DNA of 64,000 bases from Myroides profundi (GCF_000833025.1 NZ_CP010817.1:3534001-3598000); one strand, 5' to 3'; counted from the stretch's first letter, positions 16,902 to 26,821 are shown. Notes: generated from the sequence alone by a model not told the origin. Numbers and translations are program-made.

Positions 16902-18107
16902 ATGCTAAGAGAAGCAAGTGAACAAAGAAAAAAGCTAGCCACAATACTTGCCTTTTGTTCTATACCCCTTTCTGGTTTTGTGACCGATATATATTTACCG
17001 TCATTCCCTTCTATGGCTAAAGGACTAGCTGTATCAGAACAAGACATACAGCTTACCCTTACCTGCTATCTATTAAGCTATGGTATATCACAGATATTCG
17101 TAGGTAGCCTTTTAGACAACATAGGAAGATACAAACCGCGTTTAGTCGCGTTACTGATATTAATCATTACCAATCTTAGTATCACACAGATGGATAGCGT
17201 CTTCTACATCTGTATTATGAGGATTATACAAGGGATGGCTATCTCTACACTAGTAGTTGCTACGCGTGCTATCTTTATAGACATCTATGATGAAACGAAG
17301 AGACAGTATTACTTAAGCTACTTTACGATCGTATGGTCATGTGGTCCTATATTAGCGCCTTTCTTAGGTGGATACTTAGAGAAGCTATTTAACTGGCATG
17401 CCAACTTCTATTTCTTAGCTATCTATTCAGGGGTTTTATTAATCTTAGACCTGTGTATCAGTGGGGAGAGTATTCCTGAAAAGAAGAAGTTTAACTTATC
17501 AGACACATTAAGCTTATATAAAATGATGCTAAGTGAAAAGAGATTTATGATTGGTACGCTAATACTAGGACTTAGCTACTCTATCGTAATGATCTTTAAT
17601 ATAGCAGGGCCTTTTCTAATTGAAAACACATTTAACTATGGTTCTGTAGTTATTGGTTACTGTACATTAGTACTTGGATTCTCATGGATGCTTGGAGGTA
17701 TAATAGGAAAGAAAAGAATGCACTTAGACTTAAAGCCTAAAGCTCTTAAGCCTTCATTAGTTCAACTATCTCTTATTGCAGTTCTATTAATTACTACAAT
17801 ATGGATAGAGAATTTACCTTTATTAATTGGTTTTCTATTTCTTATACATATCTGTTCTGGTACACTATTTAATAATTTCTTTACCACGACCATGTTACAA
17901 TTCCCTAATAATGCAGGTACAGCAGGTGGTCTAATGGGCGGATTGGTGTATGTACTTACCTCTTTTGTCACATTAATAATCTCGTCTACAGGAGCTATTA
18001 CCACTCCCACTGCATTAGGAATAAGATACCTCATTACAGCTGTAGCATTACTACTAGCTATACTTTATATAATCAAACTATACAATAAAGAAAAAACAAT
18101 AAACTAG
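16902..18107 (+). CDS. MFS drug efflux transporter, Bcr/CflA type
   Basis: A 401-residue inner-membrane transporter of the major facilitator superfamily with about twelve hydrophobic helices. FVTDIYLPSFPSMAKGL at helix 1 and the FVGSLLDNIGRYKP loop after helix 2 match the DHA1 Bcr/CflA group, which exports antibiotics by proton antiport; IIQGMAIST follows in helix 4. It follows the AraC-family gene on the same strand and is probably under its control. A duplicated helix pattern is complete, so the gene looks functional. Substrate is not predictable from sequence. Confidence 0.9.
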   Translation: MLREASEQRKKLATILAFCSIPLSGFVTDIYLPSFPSMAKGLAVSEQDIQLTLTCYLLSYGISQIFVGSLLDNIGRYKPRLVALLILIITNLSITQMDSVFYICIMRIIQGMAISTLVVATRAIFIDIYDETKRQYYLSYFTIVWSCGPILAPFLGGYLEKLFNWHANFYFLAIYSGVLLILDLCISGESIPEKKKFNLSDTLSLYKMMLSEKRFMIGTLILGLSYSIVMIFNIAGPFLIENTFNYGSVVIGYCTLVLGFSWMLGGIIGKKRMHLDLKPKALKPSLVQLSLIAVLLITTIWIENLPLLIGFLFLIHICSGTLFNNFFTTTMLQFPNNAGTAGGLMGGLVYVLTSFVTLIISSTGAITTPTALGIRYLITAVALLLAILYIIKLYNKEKTIN

Positions 18108-18402
18108 AAGAAAAATAACTAAGCTTTACATATTTCTATACAATACAGGATAAAATAGAACATCGCTGTAATTATAAAACTAAAAATAACTTATCGAATA
18201 TGCATCACATCGCGATAAATACTTACTAAACATCTCTTAAAACCAGCTATTTTATACAGAGTAGACAATTCGTATACTGTAGTATTTTTTACTGTTTTAC
18301 AGTCATATTTATCAGTAATTTTGCATTAGTCTTTAGGTAAAAAGAATCCTTTTTATCACAATATATTCAACTAATAATGTACTTAGAGGTACGTTTTTAA
18401 AA
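18108..18402. other. Intergenic stretch before the EamA gene
   Basis: No gene or terminator hairpin is evident. TAATTTTG at 18316-18323 is a candidate -7 box for the downstream transporter, giving a leader of about 75 nt. No matching TTG is found upstream. Confidence 0.4.
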
Positions 18403-19314
18403 ATGCAATTAAACAATAAGTTTTTAGGCTTTGCATCCGCAATCTTTGCAGCGATGTTATGGGGAGTATCTGGGGCTTTTGCTCAGTTCCTTTTTAGAGA
18501 AAAAGAGTTTAACGCAGAATGGTTAGTTACCGTTCGTCTTCTTATCTCAGGAGTATTAATGTTATTATTTGGGATAGTCAGAAAGAATCCTGATGTCGTA
18601 AATATCTGGAAGGACAAGAAAGATGCTGTCCAATTGATTCTTTTCAGTATACTAGGAATGCTGACAGTGCAGTACACTTACTTTGTGACGATACTTCACT
18701 CTAATGCGGCAACAGCAACAGTAATACAATACACTGGCCCTGTGTTCATCGCTATCTATCTAGCATTAAGATTGCGCAAATGGCCTAAGCCTATTGAATT
18801 CTTAGCTATAGGAATGGCAATGTTAGGTACATTCTTATTGGTAACACATGGAGATATTAATACACTGAATATCACTCCTACAGCCTTAATATGGGGTATA
18901 GCTTCTGCTATAGCACTAGCCGTATATACACTGATGCCTGTACATTTACTGAATAGATATAGCCCTATCGCTATCATAGGTTGGAGCATGCTTATCGCAG
19001 GTATAGCGATGAGTATTATACACCCTCCCCATAAGCTAGAAGGTATATGGGATACAGATACATATTTAGCAGTATTATTCATTATCTTCTTAGGTACATT
19101 GATACCGTTCTATATCTTCTTAATGGCGATAAAGAATATTGGACCACAAAGAGCTAGTTTATTAGCTTGTGCTGAACCTCTATCTGCTACTTTAATAGCT
19201 GTAGTATATTTTGGGGTAAACTTTGAATTGATGGACTATATAGGAAGTCTTTGTATTATAACAACGATATTCCTATTGACTAAAATCAAGAAGAAAGTTA
19301 TTCCTGAAAATTAA
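18403..19314 (+). CDS. EamA/DMT-family transporter
   Basis: A 303-residue inner-membrane protein with ten predicted helices arranged as two EamA repeats (about residues 8-140 and 155-295). Typical marks are AAMLWGVSGAFAQ in the first helix, AATATVIQYTGPVFIAI near residue 105 and the mirrored RASLLACAEPLSATLIAVVYFG near residue 250. DMT transporters export amino acids or other small metabolites; the substrate here is unknown. It is monocistronic and shares a bidirectional terminator with the convergent flippase gene. Confidence 0.9.
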   Translation: MQLNNKFLGFASAIFAAMLWGVSGAFAQFLFREKEFNAEWLVTVRLLISGVLMLLFGIVRKNPDVVNIWKDKKDAVQLILFSILGMLTVQYTYFVTILHSNAATATVIQYTGPVFIAIYLALRLRKWPKPIEFLAIGMAMLGTFLLVTHGDINTLNITPTALIWGIASAIALAVYTLMPVHLLNRYSPIAIIGWSMLIAGIAMSIIHPPHKLEGIWDTDTYLAVLFIIFLGTLIPFYIFLMAIKNIGPQRASLLACAEPLSATLIAVVYFGVNFELMDYIGSLCIITTIFLLTKIKKKVIPEN

Positions 19315-19341
19315 ACAACGAGAATATCCATTTTTTATAAG

Positions 19342-19386
19342 CAACGCGGTATATCCCTGTAAGGTATATCGCGTTGTTGTTTTTAT
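19342..19386. terminator. Bidirectional terminator between EamA and flippase genes
   Basis: CAACGCG at 19342-19348 pairs with CGCGTTG at 19370-19376, extended inward by a TATAT stem with wobbles. A T-run follows on the plus side and an A-run precedes it on the other. Confidence 0.8.
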
Positions 19387-19391
19387 ATAGG

Positions 19392-20858
19392 TTATAAACC
19401 TAATTTGCGAAGCAACTTATCTAACATTGACTTTATTCCTATAACCCAATTTGTCTTTAATAAAACAATGAAGTTTAAGATAATCACTAATCCTACTTTT
19501 AAGACTAAGACTAATAGAGGGTGAGAACTATTAGGAATAGAAAAAATAACAACTACAAAAGCGACCATCAATAGCAATAGCTTAAAGAAGTTAGTATCGA
19601 ATGGCCATAGCCTCATCTTTTGATAAATGTAGTAGGTCTTAGCTATATTAAACAACGTTAGTGATAATAGTGAGGCTAGTCCCACACCGAATATTCCTAA
19701 ATCTGTATAGGCTAATAATACATAGTTCAAAACAACATTAAGAACCATCAAGCTTAAGATAGAAACTAAATTAAAACGGTAATACTTAGAATAAGAAATA
19801 ATCTCTGTATTAAAACCCGTAGACATATTAATCACCACATTAATACCTAGTAAATAGATAATCGGCAATGAAGGGGCTAACTTATCATAAGTAGGCAACA
19901 ACTGAAATAGAGGTTCTATACCTACGGCAACACAGCTAAAAAGAAGCATACCGATAAAGAAAAGATTACGTGCTACTTCTTTATATTTCATATTCAGTGT
20001 ACGCAATTCCGCTCTCTTTATTAAATCAGATATAATAGGTGCATATAGTGCAAATACTCCTGTAGCTGGTATAGCGAGTGTAGACGCTAAGGTCACTCCA
20101 ATATTATACGTACCATTCGCTTCATAAGAGATAAAGTAAGGAATCATCAAAGAGTCTACCCTAAACGCAAAGAAAGATCCAAAGCTTCCTGCAAAGGCGA
20201 ATAAGCTATATGCATAATACTCCTTCTTTCCTACATAAGTAAATAAGTCGTCGTACTTCCAATGCCAATTAAACTTAAAGTGTCTATATATATAAGTTCC
20301 TATTACTATGGCGATAATATAGTAAGAAACAATATAATACCACACTGCCTTATCTACCGAAAAGCTACCATACACTACTATTAAGAACACTGTTGGTAAA
20401 GCTATCTTAGGGATAATCTTTTCAAAAAAAGTAGGAAAAGAAAGGCGTTGTAGATTAGTTGCTTGTCGTCTGAATAGCTCTATATAAGCCATTGAAATAG
20501 CAAGTACAAACCCCATAACCACATATCTCAGCTCAGCTCCATCATACACATAGGATCCTAATAGCAATACTACCCCCACTCCTATCGTGAGCTTAATCAT
20601 AGAGAGCATACTATAGCTAAACAGTTTGCCTTGTAAATGCTCACTAAGTTTGGGGTAAAAGTTAATCAATGCATGTGTACTCCCTAATACAATAATCGGA
20701 AATATAATCTGCGCACATGCATCTACAAAACGGATAATACCTAACAGCTCTTTGTCCTGAGGATAAATTAACACAGTAGACACCACTCCTATCAACACAC
20801 CTATATAATTGATAAGAGTAAAAAGAAATGCCTGTTTTGTAGATATTTTATCTTGCAT
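19392..20858 (-). CDS. Polysaccharide flippase (Wzx/MATE-like)
   Basis: A 488-residue membrane protein with about 14 helices, matching the oligosaccharide flippase family of the MOP superfamily. Such proteins move lipid-linked sugar units across the inner membrane for O-antigen, capsule or exopolysaccharide assembly. The N-terminus (KQAFLFTLINYIGVLIGVVSTVLIYP) and the central SLMIPYFISYEANGTYNIGVTLAS are family-typical. It is divergent from a family 2 glycosyltransferase, with manC further downstream. There is no complete polysaccharide cluster, so it may serve a conserved surface glycan. A TATATTTG box lies at 20894-20887 on the minus strand. Confidence 0.88.
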   Translation of the reverse strand: MQDKISTKQAFLFTLINYIGVLIGVVSTVLIYPQDKELLGIIRFVDACAQIIFPIIVLGSTHALINFYPKLSEHLQGKLFSYSMLSMIKLTIGVGVVLLLGSYVYDGAELRYVVMGFVLAISMAYIELFRRQATNLQRLSFPTFFEKIIPKIALPTVFLIVVYGSFSVDKAVWYYIVSYYIIAIVIGTYIYRHFKFNWHWKYDDLFTYVGKKEYYAYSLFAFAGSFGSFFAFRVDSLMIPYFISYEANGTYNIGVTLASTLAIPATGVFALYAPIISDLIKRAELRTLNMKYKEVARNLFFIGMLLFSCVAVGIEPLFQLLPTYDKLAPSLPIIYLLGINVVINMSTGFNTEIISYSKYYRFNLVSILSLMVLNVVLNYVLLAYTDLGIFGVGLASLLSLTLFNIAKTYYIYQKMRLWPFDTNFFKLLLLMVAFVVVIFSIPNSSHPLLVLVLKVGLVIILNFIVLLKTNWVIGIKSMLDKLLRKLGL

Positions 20859-20926
20859 GAGGATGCGTAAATCTGTTAATCAATTACAAATATACTTGCT
20901 AATAAGTCCTTAACTACTATTTTTTT

Positions 20927-20934
20927 TAAATTTG
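20927..20934 (+). promoter_or_regulatory. Candidate -7 box for the glycosyltransferase gene
   Basis: TAAATTTG fits TAnnTTTG, 60 bp before the start codon. The nearest TTG (20896-20898) is 28 bp upstream, slightly beyond the usual spacing. Confidence 0.4.
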
Positions 20935-20994
20935 TAATTCTTATGTGAATATACTGACTTATAAAAGAAAGCTTATTCGCACAAACACTATTAC

Positions 20995-21849
20995 ATGAAA
21001 TACCTAATTATCATGCCTGCTTATAACGAGTCGGCTTTTATCGGTCATACTCTAGATAGTATAATTTCTCAAACATTGTTACCTACTGATGTAATAGTTG
21101 TAAACGATAATTCCACAGATGACACAGCTAATATCATTATGAATAACTATGCTCATCTTCCTTATATCACACTAGTCAACAAAGCATCTGAAACTATACA
21201 CCTACCTGGTAGTAAAGTTGTACAGGCTTTTAACTATGGTTTAGAACAAATAAAAACCTTAGAACAATACGACTTCATTGTAAAGCTAGATGCTGATCTT
21301 ATCCTACCTAGTGATTACTTTGCTACTATTGCAAGTACTTTTGCGCAAGACAAAGATATAGGTATGGTGGGAGGCTTTGCCTACATAGAGAAAAACAAGG
21401 AATGGGTAATCGAAAGCCTTACAGATAAAGATCATATTAGAGGCGCATTTAAAGCATATCGACTAGACTGTTTTAAACAGATAGGAGGACTTAAACCTGC
21501 TATGGGATGGGATACAGTAGATGAACTCTTGTGTAGATTTTACAACTGGAAGATCGTTACGATAGATACTTTAAAAGTGAAACACCTCAAACCTACTGGT
21601 GCAATGTATAATAAAGCGGCTAGGTATAAACAAGGAGAAGCTTTCTTCAGACTTCACTATGGAATAACAATAACAAGTATAGCTGCATTAAAACTGGCAA
21701 TGAAAAAGAAAAGACCTTTCTTATTCATCGATTATATCAGTGGCTACTACAAAGCAAAAAGAGAAAAACAACCGTATTTAGTCACTGAAGAGCAAGGCAT
21801 TTTTATACGTAAATACCGTTGGAATAAGATAAAATCAAAGTTGCTCTAA
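20995..21849 (+). CDS. Family 2 glycosyltransferase
   Basis: A 284-residue GT-A fold enzyme. The N-terminus is typical (IMPAYNESAFIGHTLDSII), followed by VVNDNSTDDT and the metal-binding LDADLILP at about residues 98-105. A later GWDTVDELL segment fits the acceptor region. It has no membrane helix, so it is cytoplasmic or membrane-associated. GT2 enzymes transfer sugars from nucleotide donors; donor and acceptor are unknown. It faces the flippase gene and precedes mlaE by 68 bp, possibly in one transcript. Involvement in a surface glycan is inference. Confidence 0.9.
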   Translation: MKYLIIMPAYNESAFIGHTLDSIISQTLLPTDVIVVNDNSTDDTANIIMNNYAHLPYITLVNKASETIHLPGSKVVQAFNYGLEQIKTLEQYDFIVKLDADLILPSDYFATIASTFAQDKDIGMVGGFAYIEKNKEWVIESLTDKDHIRGAFKAYRLDCFKQIGGLKPAMGWDTVDELLCRFYNWKIVTIDTLKVKHLKPTGAMYNKAARYKQGEAFFRLHYGITITSIAALKLAMKKKRPFLFIDYISGYYKAKREKQPYLVTEEQGIFIRKYRWNKIKSKLL

Positions 21850-21917
21850 TCACTTTTTTGCTTTAATAAACTTAAAACTCATTTGTAATTGGTAATTTAG
21901 CCGATATTTTAATTTTT

Positions 21918-22664
21918 ATGATAAAATCTGGATTAACACATATAGGACAGTACTTTATAATGCTAAAAGAAATGTTTAGCAAAATGACCAAATGGAAGGT
22001 GATGAGAGTACTTATATTTAAAGAAATAGATGACTTGATCATTGGTTCTTTAGGTATTGTAGCATTCCTATCATTCTTCGTTGGAGGTGTAGTTGCTATC
22101 CAAACTGCTTTAAACTTAACCAACCCACTTATTCCTAAATATCTTATCGGTTTTGCTACTAGACAATCTGTGATATTAGAGTTCGCACCTACGTTTATCT
22201 CTATCATTATGGCGGGTAAGATGGGGTCTTTTATTACCTCTAGTATTGGTACGATGCGTGTAACAGAACAGATTGATGCTTTAGAAGTAATGGGAGTTAG
22301 TTCATTAAACTACTTAGTATTTCCTAAGCTTATCGCTGTATTATTATATCCTTTTGTTATTGGTATCAGTATGTTCTTAGGTATTGTAGGGGGATGGTTT
22401 GGTGGAGTTATGGGTAATTTTGTTACTTCAGAACAATTCATCATAGGGCTTCAAGATTCTTTTACACCGTTCCACGTGACGTATGCTTTTATTAAGACCT
22501 TTATATTCGGTTTTTTATTAGCCACTATACCTTCGTATTTTGGGTATTATATGAAAGGTGGAGCACTAGAAGTAGGTAAAGCAAGTACTACTTCATTCGT
22601 ATGGACGAGTGTAGCTATTATCTTAACGAACTATATATTAACCTCTCTACTTTTAAGCAACTAA
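21918..22664 (+). CDS. mlaE: Phospholipid transport permease MlaE
   Basis: A 248-residue inner-membrane permease of the MlaE family, the membrane part of the ABC system that moves phospholipids between inner and outer membrane. Five or so hydrophobic helices are present. The family core is clear in FAPTFISIIMAGKMGSFITS and IGTMRVTEQIDALEVMGV. It is followed after 3 bp by its ATPase gene, so the two form a pair. The MCE-domain partner MlaD is not in the window; separation of mlaD from the mlaEF pair is common. Gene symbol is by family resemblance. Confidence 0.93.
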   Translation: MIKSGLTHIGQYFIMLKEMFSKMTKWKVMRVLIFKEIDDLIIGSLGIVAFLSFFVGGVVAIQTALNLTNPLIPKYLIGFATRQSVILEFAPTFISIIMAGKMGSFITSSIGTMRVTEQIDALEVMGVSSLNYLVFPKLIAVLLYPFVIGISMFLGIVGGWFGGVMGNFVTSEQFIIGLQDSFTPFHVTYAFIKTFIFGFLLATIPSYFGYYMKGGALEVGKASTTSFVWTSVAIILTNYILTSLLLSN

Positions 22665-22667
22665 GAA

Positions 22668-23444
22668 ATGATCGAAGTAAAAGACATACAAAAATCGTTT
22701 GATGGTACTCAAGTACTTAAAGGTATTAGTACTACATTTGAAACAGGTAAGACAAACCTTATCATCGGACAAAGTGGTTCTGGTAAGACAGTAATGCTAA
22801 AAACACTACTAGGTATTCACACTCCCGATTCTGGAATTATTAGTTTTGACGGAAGAATATCTACAGAACTTACTTCTACAGAGCGAAGAGATTTAAGAAC
22901 AGAAATAGGAATGGTATTCCAAGGAAGTGCTTTATTTGACTCTATGACAGTAGAAGAAAACATTGCTTTCCCTCTGCGAATGTTTACAAATAAGTCTGAT
23001 GCTGAAATAGCTGATAGAGTAAACGAAGTAATCGATAGAGTAAATCTTATCAATGCTAATAAAAAGAAACCTTCTGAAATATCAGGAGGTATGCAAAAGA
23101 GGGTAGCTATTGCTAGAGCGATAGTTAACAACCCAAAATACTTATTCTGTGATGAACCTAACTCAGGGCTTGACCCTAAGACGGCTATCGTTATAGATAA
23201 CCTAATCCAAGAGATCACTCATGAGTATGGCATTACTACAGTAATCAATACACACGATATGAACTCTGTATTAGAGATCGGTGAGCACATTGTGTTCTTA
23301 AAGAACGGAGTATTAGCATGGTCTGGTAATCATAAAGAAATCATTCAGACAGATAATGAAGATGTAGTTGACTTTGTCTACTCATCAGAGTTATTCAGAA
23401 TGGTACGCCAAGCCATGAGACAAATCGGAAACGAAAAGAAATAA
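22668..23444 (+). CDS. mlaF: Phospholipid transport ATPase MlaF
   Basis: A 258-residue ABC ATPase that powers the MlaE permease. Walker A is GQSGSGKT (34-41), the Q-loop VFQGS is at about 93-97, the signature SGGMQ at 139-143, Walker B YLFCDEP at 158-164 and the switch histidine H195. All catalytic residues are intact. The gene begins 3 bp after mlaE. A bidirectional terminator separates it from the convergent manC. The system maintains outer-membrane lipid asymmetry, as known for Mla in other Gram-negatives; in this phylum the direction of transport is unproven. Confidence 0.95.
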   Translation: MIEVKDIQKSFDGTQVLKGISTTFETGKTNLIIGQSGSGKTVMLKTLLGIHTPDSGIISFDGRISTELTSTERRDLRTEIGMVFQGSALFDSMTVEENIAFPLRMFTNKSDAEIADRVNEVIDRVNLINANKKKPSEISGGMQKRVAIARAIVNNPKYLFCDEPNSGLDPKTAIVIDNLIQEITHEYGITTVINTHDMNSVLEIGEHIVFLKNGVLAWSGNHKEIIQTDNEDVVDFVYSSELFRMVRQAMRQIGNEKK

Positions 23445-23448
23445 ACAT

Positions 23449-23485
23449 AAAAAAAGGAGTAAAACTGATTGTTTTACTCCTTTTT
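23449..23485. terminator. Bidirectional terminator between mlaF and manC
   Basis: AAAAGGAGTAAAAC pairs with GTTTTACTCCTTTT around a TGATT loop, with A and T runs on the two sides. Confidence 0.92.
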
Positions 23486-23499
23486 CTTTTCTTGTATTC

Positions 23500-24567
23500 T
23501 TACTTAAGTTTATCAGTCACTTGCTGACTTACAACCTTAATCTCTTGTTCCTTCTTCTTAGGGTATAATAGTAAGATATCATCCTTATCCACGATGATAT
23601 AGTCATTCAGACCATCCACTACCACTACTTTACCTTTCGCAGTTCTAACAATGTTATTTGTAGCATTATTAAAGAAAGCTGTAGCATTCACCACTGCATT
23701 GTCATTATCATCTTTAGGAAGCTTATCGTATAAAGACCCCCATGTACCTAAATCATTCCAATCAAATGTAGCTGGTAATACATATACATTATTAGCCTTC
23801 TCCATCACAGCATAGTCTATAGAAATATTCTCAGCTTTAGAATAATTCGCATCTATAAAAGCTTTCTCACCTTCTGTATTTAGATGATCATACCCTTGAT
23901 CAAACAATTCTGTCATAGCTGGTTGAAACTCTGAGAAAGCGTCTAAAATAGAGCTTACACTCCATATAAAGATCCCTGAGTTCCATAAGAAGTGTCTACT
24001 CTGTACAAACTTACGTGCTGTAACATAATCAGGCTTCTCTCTAAACTGTACTACTTTCTTAATAGGACGAGAATCTAGTTTATTAAACTCGATATACCCA
24101 TACCCTGTATTAGGAAAAGTAGGTAAGATACCTAAAGTCATCAAGACCTTATCACGTTCACATACATCAAAGGTACGTTGTAAGTTAGACACGAACTGTA
24201 ACTCATCTTCTATCCAGTGATCACTAGGTGCTACTACCATTACTGCCTCAGGATTCATCTTCTTAATCTTCATCGCCGCATATAGTATACATGGTGCTGT
24301 ATTACGCATATCTGGCTCTAATATGATATTATTTAACTCTACAGATGGCAATTGCTCCTTTACTATCTCACGATAGTTTTCATGCGTTAAGATTAGAATA
24401 TTCTCTTTAGGCACTACCTGAGACAGACGTTTAAAAGTCTTTTGTATCAAGGTATCTCCTGATCCTAACATATCGTGAAACTGTTTTGGAAACTCAGGTG
24501 TACTCACAGGCCAAAAACGTGACCCTACTCCACCTGCCATAATCACAGCGTAATAATTTGAACTCAT
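23500..24567 (-). CDS. manC: Mannose-1-phosphate guanylyltransferase
   Basis: A 355-residue enzyme that makes GDP-mannose from GTP and mannose-1-phosphate. The nucleotide-binding signature AGGVGSRFWP is at residues 11-20, followed by PKQF; the catalytic-site FREKP motif is at 175-179. It lacks the C-terminal isomerase domain, so it is the short, single-function form. GDP-mannose feeds protein O-glycosylation and surface glycans, both important in this phylum. It is the last gene of a four-gene minus-strand operon (M28 peptidase, SDR, SprT-like, manC) with gaps of 1-12 bp. Confidence 0.94.
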   Translation of the reverse strand: MSSNYYAVIMAGGVGSRFWPVSTPEFPKQFHDMLGSGDTLIQKTFKRLSQVVPKENILILTHENYREIVKEQLPSVELNNIILEPDMRNTAPCILYAAMKIKKMNPEAVMVVAPSDHWIEDELQFVSNLQRTFDVCERDKVLMTLGILPTFPNTGYGYIEFNKLDSRPIKKVVQFREKPDYVTARKFVQSRHFLWNSGIFIWSVSSILDAFSEFQPAMTELFDQGYDHLNTEGEKAFIDANYSKAENISIDYAVMEKANNVYVLPATFDWNDLGTWGSLYDKLPKDDNDNAVVNATAFFNNATNNIVRTAKGKVVVVDGLNDYIIVDKDDILLLYPKKKEQEIKVVSQQVTDKLK

Positions 24568-24573
24568 ATATCT

Positions 24574-25197
24574 TTATCTATTTACAACATAATGGGTCAA
24601 CAACTCTACTTCAGCATTTGCTTTAAAAGTATACATTCTGCCCGTTGAAACTTCTAAACACTCGAAACGCTTTACCCGTATAGGGCCACGCTTAAATATC
24701 TTTCCGTTATACGTTTTAAAATGACTCCCTAAAGGGATTTCATATATAAAACAATTGTTATTATTTATATCCTGCACATCATACCTTCTCATCGCTATAG
24801 ATAACTTCTCATCAGTATCACTACTAGCAGAAGGGTTTCTAAAATGATTTGCTAACAAAGGTAATAATGCACTAGGAAATACTTCTTCTCTTAAAAAGGG
24901 TAACATTAATAATTGAAAAGTACTTTTCCACTCTACTCCATGAGGCTTTATCCCCCCTCTATACTTTTGATAAGCCACTAAATGAGCTATCTCGTGAATC
25001 AAGGTCATTAAAAAACGGTAAGGATTCAGATTAGAATTTATCGTTATAATATGTTTCCCATCGTGATTACGAGTATAATCTCCATGACGTGTAACTCTCT
25101 CGTGTACAATCTTTAGATGCACATGATAGTGTTTTATCAATTCAAATACAGGTTCAACTGCTTGTTCTGGTATATATGGCTTAAGCTTCTCTATCAA
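24574..25197 (-). CDS. SprT-like zinc metalloprotease domain protein
   Basis: A 207-residue protein with an N-terminal SprT-like domain. The zinc site is HEIAH at residues 68-72 with H86 (HGVEW) as the probable third ligand, spaced as in Spartan/SprT proteins. The C-terminal part (about 120-207) lacks cysteines for a zinc ribbon and instead has a beta-rich FKTYNGKIFKRGPIRVKRFE segment. SprT-like proteins are linked to DNA-protein crosslink repair in eukaryotes; the bacterial role is poorly known. The gene starts 12 bp after the SDR gene and ends 6 bp before manC. Confidence 0.9.
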   Translation of the reverse strand: MIEKLKPYIPEQAVEPVFELIKHYHVHLKIVHERVTRHGDYTRNHDGKHIITINSNLNPYRFLMTLIHEIAHLVAYQKYRGGIKPHGVEWKSTFQLLMLPFLREEVFPSALLPLLANHFRNPSASSDTDEKLSIAMRRYDVQDINNNNCFIYEIPLGSHFKTYNGKIFKRGPIRVKRFECLEVSTGRMYTFKANAEVELLTHYVVNR

Positions 25198-25209
25198 TTA
25201 TATTTTAAT

Positions 25210-25887
25210 TTAAGGGGTAGTAGTAGACACTTGCAATACCTTCCCATTAAAAAATCTATTCCCATGTATCGCAAAATTCACGATATACTCAGCCATTTCA
25301 TCTGGCATAAGTGGAGCTTGATATCCAGGGAATGCCTCTGCTAACATCTCAGTCTGTACTGCTCCTAAAGCTACTACATTAAAGAATATTCCCTTATCCT
25401 TATACTCTTCAGCTAGCAACTCACTTAAGATAGTGATAGCTCCTTTACTAGAACTATACGCAGCTAATCCTCCGAACTTTAATACTCCTTGTACTCCTCC
25501 CATACTACTTACAGATACCACATGACTATTCACTCTCATAAATGGTATAGTAACTTGCATTAGACGAGCAGCACCGAATACATTCACATTGTATACATAC
25601 TGAAAATCTTCTTGTGTAATCTCCTCAAAAGGTTTGTTCACAATAGCCCCTGCATTATTAATTAGGATATCTACATGCTCCCAATTATCCTGTACAAAGG
25701 CAACTACCTTCTGAAGGTCTTCTTCTTTAGTTATATCAACATCTAAACAAGTAACATTATCTAAATCAATAAGCTTATCTGATATTTTTCTAGACACAGC
25801 CAATACATTATGACCTAATTTTGACAACCATTGTACGCACTCTAGTCCAATACCTCTACTTGTCCCTGTAACAATTACATTTTTCAT
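25210..25887 (-). CDS. Short-chain dehydrogenase/reductase
   Basis: A 225-residue NAD(P)-dependent SDR. The cofactor loop TGTSRGIG is at residues 7-14, NNAG at 77-80, and the catalytic Ser (about 127) with Y144-x3-K148 are all present. The length is short for a classical SDR and it is probably cytosolic. Substrate cannot be inferred from sequence. It lies 1 bp from the M28 peptidase gene and 12 bp from the SprT-like gene in the same operon. Confidence 0.92.
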   Translation of the reverse strand: MKNVIVTGTSRGIGLECVQWLSKLGHNVLAVSRKISDKLIDLDNVTCLDVDITKEEDLQKVVAFVQDNWEHVDILINNAGAIVNKPFEEITQEDFQYVYNVNVFGAARLMQVTIPFMRVNSHVVSVSSMGGVQGVLKFGGLAAYSSSKGAITILSELLAEEYKDKGIFFNVVALGAVQTEMLAEAFPGYQAPLMPDEMAEYIVNFAIHGNRFFNGKVLQVSTTTP

Positions 25888-25888
25888 C

Positions 25889-26821
25889 TTAATACATTCT
25901 TATTTCTCCCGGAGCTAAATTAACAAGTTTGTTCACAACCGGTATTATATCCTGTGTAAAAGAAGTCATAAAATTTAAATCCATTAAATGAGCTTCATCC
26001 TTTACATGGTGGTAATATTCATAATTTTCAAAGTCAAAAGAACTAAACGTTTGACATGGTACTTTAAACATTTGGTAGAAAGGATAATTATCAGAACGTT
26101 TAAACAAATTAAACTCCTCAGCCTTTTCTAACTTACCTACAATAGGCTTCCCAGCCAATTCATTTAACTTAGTTGCCATAGTAGATAAATCGTACCCTGT
26201 TAGATAAGTCATATAATCTCTCTTCATTGGTAGCCCTAACATCTCAAAATTAAGCATAGACACTACATTCACATTCTCTGCTTTAAGGCGCTCTGCTAGA
26301 TGCTTAGACCCCCATAGTCCTTTCTCTTCTCCAGTGAAGAACGCCACAAGTACTGTACGTTTATTATTCTGCAACTTCAAGTTACGTGCTAACTCTAACA
26401 GGATAGCTGTACCAGCAGCATTGTCATTCGCTCCATTTGCAATAGAATCTCCATCCACAGGCTTTTCTATTCCGATATGATCGTAATGAGCACCTAATAC
26501 CACTACTTCATTTTTTAAAGTCTCATCACTACCTGGTATAACTCCTACGATATTCCAAGCATCTGCTACATTCTGTAACGTATCGTTATAAGAACTATAG
26601 TAAGGCTTAATCTTGTACTCTTCTAATCGTTTAGCTAAGTACTCACCAGCCATCTTACCTCCTTCTGTACCAGTATCTCTACCTAGTAACTCATCAGAAG
26701 CTAAATAATATAATGTTTCTTTAATATTCTTTTGTTCAGCATTAGCTTTAACAACAGATGGTGTCTTAGTAGTAGCACATCCAACTAATAAGACTGCTGC
26801 CAATAGGCTTAAAATTCTCAT
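25889..26821 (-). CDS. M28-family zinc aminopeptidase, lipoprotein
   Basis: A 310-residue exported peptidase with a lipoprotein signal (lipobox LVGC, Cys15). The M28 metal ligands are visible: H112 and D114 in HYDHIG, D133 in GANDNAAG, and E165/E166 in TGEEKG, with a further His near the C-terminus (YYHHVKDEAH). M28 enzymes remove N-terminal residues from peptides, using two zinc ions. The lipid anchor would place it in the periplasm or on the surface. It is the first gene of the four-gene operon ending in manC. Confidence 0.93.
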   Translation of the reverse strand: MRILSLLAAVLLVGCATTKTPSVVKANAEQKNIKETLYYLASDELLGRDTGTEGGKMAGEYLAKRLEEYKIKPYYSSYNDTLQNVADAWNIVGVIPGSDETLKNEVVVLGAHYDHIGIEKPVDGDSIANGANDNAAGTAILLELARNLKLQNNKRTVLVAFFTGEEKGLWGSKHLAERLKAENVNVVSMLNFEMLGLPMKRDYMTYLTGYDLSTMATKLNELAGKPIVGKLEKAEEFNLFKRSDNYPFYQMFKVPCQTFSSFDFENYEYYHHVKDEAHLMDLNFMTSFTQDIIPVVNKLVNLAPGEIRMY